Of a stretch of DNA of 33,133 nucleotides, positions 31,482-33,133 are shown one piece after another (the first letter of the stretch is position 1; each line of letters begins with the position of its first letter). The DNA is from an uncultured Lachnospiraceae bacterium. Its GTDB lineage: Bacteria > Bacillota > Clostridia > Lachnospirales > Lachnospiraceae. The notes beneath the pieces are model-generated. The model saw nothing but the letters and a program-made list of their open reading frames with translations, searched no databases and was not told the origin of the DNA. The position numbers and the translations under genes were made by a program. The stretch is taken from positions 1 to 33,133 of the forward strand of contig CAJUKV010000037.1 in NCBI GenBank assembly GCA_910587305.1, read 5' to 3'.

Positions 31482-31970
31482 GTGATAAATATGAGCGAAC
31501 CAAAAAGCGAAGAACAAATAAATCTGGAAAAAGATTATGAAGAATATGTCAAAATGATAACCCCCACCCACAATCTGTACTTACAGATGCTAAAAGCCTT
31601 TATCACAGGCGGCATCATTTGTGTCATCGGCCAGATTTTGCTTAATTTTGCGGGCAGCCGAATGGGGATGGACAAAGACACGGCGGGCAGCTTCTGCTCC
31701 CTTATCTTAATCCTTTTAAGCGTCCTGGCAACAGGCTTTAACCTTTATCCGTCCATTGTAAAGTTTGGCGGCGCAGGCGCGCTGGTGCCCATCACCGGAT
31801 TTGCCAATTCCGTGGCCGCCCCCGCCGTGGAATTTAAGAAAGAGGGACAGGTATTTGGAATCGGATGCAAAATTTTCACCATTGCAGGCCCTGTAATTTT
31901 GTACGGCATCTTTACAAGCTGGGCGCTGGGGCTTTTATACTGGATTGGTAAGTGTTTCGGGATATTGTAG
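31482..31970 (+). CDS. spoVAC: Stage V sporulation protein AC
   Basis: SpoVAC is an inner-membrane protein of the spore channel that moves dipicolinic acid into the forespore and out on germination. The 162-residue product has a polar start, about four membrane segments, and the family sequences PTHNLYLQMLKAF (28-40), GGIICVIGQ and FGGAGALVPITGFANS. The start is GTG 31482 with AAAGGA a few bases upstream, or ATG 31491 with a longer spacer. In most spore formers spoVAC is followed at once by spoVAD and spoVAE; here neither follows, and a terminator closes the unit. A separate spoVA operon may lie elsewhere. Confidence 0.93.
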   Translation: MINMSEPKSEEQINLEKDYEEYVKMITPTHNLYLQMLKAFITGGIICVIGQILLNFAGSRMGMDKDTAGSFCSLILILLSVLATGFNLYPSIVKFGGAGALVPITGFANSVAAPAVEFKKEGQVFGIGCKIFTIAGPVILYGIFTSWALGLLYWIGKCFGIL

Positions 31971-32069
31971 GCGTTTGACGGTGAAGTCTTACGTTAAATG
32001 TCAAATTGAATTTCCAATTTGGTCCGGTTCGGAGAAACAAAAGAAAGGATAAAAAACAGGTATCATGAA

Positions 32070-32102
32070 CAGGTTGACGAATTGCCGGCATTCGTCAGCC
32101 TG
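32070..32102 (+). terminator. spoVAC terminator
   Basis: A 13-bp stem (32070-32082 with 32090-32102, one G-T pair) with a 7-nt loop is followed by CTGTTTATTTTG. It lies 100 nt after the spoVAC stop. The DNA between, 31971-32069, holds a small CAAATTG/CAATTTG inverted repeat and nothing else. Confidence 0.65.
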
Positions 32103-32136
32103 CTGTTTATTTTGAATGGGAATTTTTCTGAAAACC

Positions 32137-32145
32137 TGATATAAT
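32137..32145 (+). promoter_or_regulatory. Extended -10 promoter before the decayed ATP-binding gene
   Basis: TGATATAAT is a perfect extended -10 element; no good -35 is seen at 16-18 nt. The leader to ATG 32208 would be about 55 nt, with AAAGGGAG before the start. Confidence 0.45.
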
Positions 32146-32207
32146 ATGAACATAGTTTTTAATTTAACTAACATACAACTAAAATACATATTTTAAAGGG
32201 AGTAGGC

Positions 32208-33133
32208 ATGGAAGAATTGTTTAATCTTGCCAATTTTGATTCTTACAAAGAAGATAACCGCAGGGAAGTAAAGAAAGCTTTCTGGGATACTCTTATTAAG
32301 GGATCAGACAGAGGAAACCATGGATATGGAAGTGCTTGATGAGGCTGAAATTGCAGGTTTGAACCAGGATTCCATCCGGGGTTACCGTAACAGCCACAAA
32401 TCTTTTAAGCCGGGGCACCCCTTTGAGCGATTAGAAGACAGCGAGTATCTTAGGGTAATTGGTGCCGCAGGCTTTTCCAGAGAGGATAAAAGGCTCCATC
32501 CCACTGCCGCCGGAATGCTTATGTTTGGAAATGAATACGACATTGTGAGGTACTTTCCGGAATACTTTTTAGATTACAGGGAAAATCCGGATACCGTGAT
32601 TCGATGGACGGACAGGCTGCAGTCGTCCTCCGGTGAATGGTCAGGAAATTTATTTGATTTTTACTTTCGAGTTTACAATAAGATAATTAAGGATATCAAG
32701 GTTCCATTTAAAATACAGGGAGGTTTCCGGATTGACGATACCCCGGTTCACAGGGCGCTGAGGGAAGCGTTGGCGAACTGTATTATCAATACGGATTTTC
32801 ACGGAAAGTATGGCGTCCTGATAATCAAAGAGAATGATAAAATTAAATTGGAGAATCCCGGTTATATCAGACTCGGAAAAGAACAGATGCGCAAAGGAGG
32901 AAGGTCTGATCCCAGAAATAAAAGCCTGATGAAAATGTTTAACCTAATAGATATTGGTGAGCATGCGGGAAGTGGAGTACCCAATATTTTTAACGTGTGG
33001 GAAGATGAAGGTTGGGAGGAACCTGTCATAGAAGAAAGTTTCGATCCGGACAGGACTTCGCTGACATTAAAATTTATCAAAAAACAAGCGATAAAAACAA
33101 GCGATAAAAAACAAGCGATAAAAACAAGCGATA
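32208..33133 (+). pseudogene. Decayed AlbA_2/Schlafen-type ATP-binding protein (DNA-binding AAA_4), 3' end outside the window
   Basis: ATG 32208, with a good ribosome site, encodes a typical family start (MEELFNLANFDSYKEDN, then RREVKKA) but stops after 43 codons at 32337. From about 32290 the +1-shifted frame continues the family: LRDQTEETMDMEVLDE, RNSHKSFKPGHPFERLED, HPTAAGMLMFGNE, YFPEYFLDYRENPD, REALANCIINTDFH and GEHAGSGVPNIF. It stays open to the window end. The usual roughly 100 residues of the AlbA_2 core between these parts are missing, so a deletion with a shifted join near 32282-32300 is inferred. ATG 32320 with GAGGA 5 nt upstream could still make a truncated protein of more than 270 residues. 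Intact relatives are thought to be transcription regulators or helicase-like ATP-binding proteins. Confidence 0.8.
33079..33132 (+). repeat. 27-bp coding tandem repeat at the window end
   Basis: Two exact 27-bp units (33079-33105, 33106-33132) each encode KKQAIKTSD, and the array continues past the edge. Inside each unit CAAGCGATAAAA and ACAAGCGATAAA are near-copies in different frames, so the DNA is a 13/14-bp repeat at a finer scale. It lies just before the expected C-terminal winged helix of the protein. Confidence 0.85.

Noticed and set aside
32112..32145. TTGAAT as the -35 partner of TATAAT at 32140
   Set aside because: The spacing is 22 nt, too long for sigma-A; only the extended -10 element was kept.
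1..33133. tRNA, rRNA, transposase or phage genes
   Set aside because: None was recognised on either strand; long intergenic stretches are explained by hairpins and repeats.

Overview
The window looks like chromosomal DNA of a spore-forming member of the Clostridia, most likely Lachnospiraceae. The evidence is a spoVAC gene with a sigma-G-type promoter, strong GGAGG ribosome sites before nearly every gene, moderate GC by eye (not computed), an archaeal-like NADPH-type gltB/gltD pair, and two gut-Firmicute ATPase-nuclease families. No rRNA, tRNA, CRISPR array, phage module or transposase gene was seen. Both window edges lie inside repeats (a hairpin repeat at 1-44 and a 27-bp coding repeat at 33079-33132), so this may be a whole contig that broke at repeats.

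Layout. 1-5.2 kb, minus strand: ftsH, a DUF4091/GH123-like glycosidase, and an aldo/keto reductase with a C-terminal ferredoxin domain. 5.4-7.8 kb, plus strand: a hybrid sensor kinase. 8.1-13.4 kb, minus strand: a DUF362 protein, then a cluster read as ATPase/PD-(D/E)XK protein, GH4 phosphoglycosidase, PfkB sugar kinase; the first two overlap by 4 nt. 13.7-14.3 kb, plus strand: a Bcp-type peroxiredoxin behind a compact, apparently pseudoknotted leader. 14.5-18.9 kb, minus strand: a CPA2 antiporter, a lipoprotein, an AAA_14/DUF4143 ATPase, and an MNT-HEPN toxin-antitoxin pair. 19.2-25.4 kb, minus strand: gltB-gltD, glutamate synthase. 26.2-31.3 kb, minus strand: MBOAT acyltransferase, SGNH hydrolase, S1-domain RNA-binding protein and CPBP membrane protease. 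31.5 kb to the end, plus strand: spoVAC and a decayed AlbA_2/Schlafen-type ATP-binding gene that runs off the window.

The genes mostly serve ordinary functions: membrane protein quality control, glycoside use, ammonia assimilation, peroxide defence, wall-polymer O-acylation and sporulation. The unusual content is between genes. At least four families of small structured repeats can be recognised by comparing copies, and three of them show paired base changes that preserve stems. The largest family (copies near 7.9, 14.3, 19.0, 25.8 and 29.9 kb) lies just beyond the 3' end of a minus-strand gene every time, and in four of five cases just past that gene's intrinsic terminator. A second family is a 9-bp hairpin exactly 5 nt upstream of the Shine-Dalgarno of two unrelated genes. 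The peroxiredoxin leader, with three hairpins and an 8-bp loop-to-RBS-flank pairing, is the best candidate for an undescribed regulatory RNA. All homology statements are from recognition of family motifs; no search was run.
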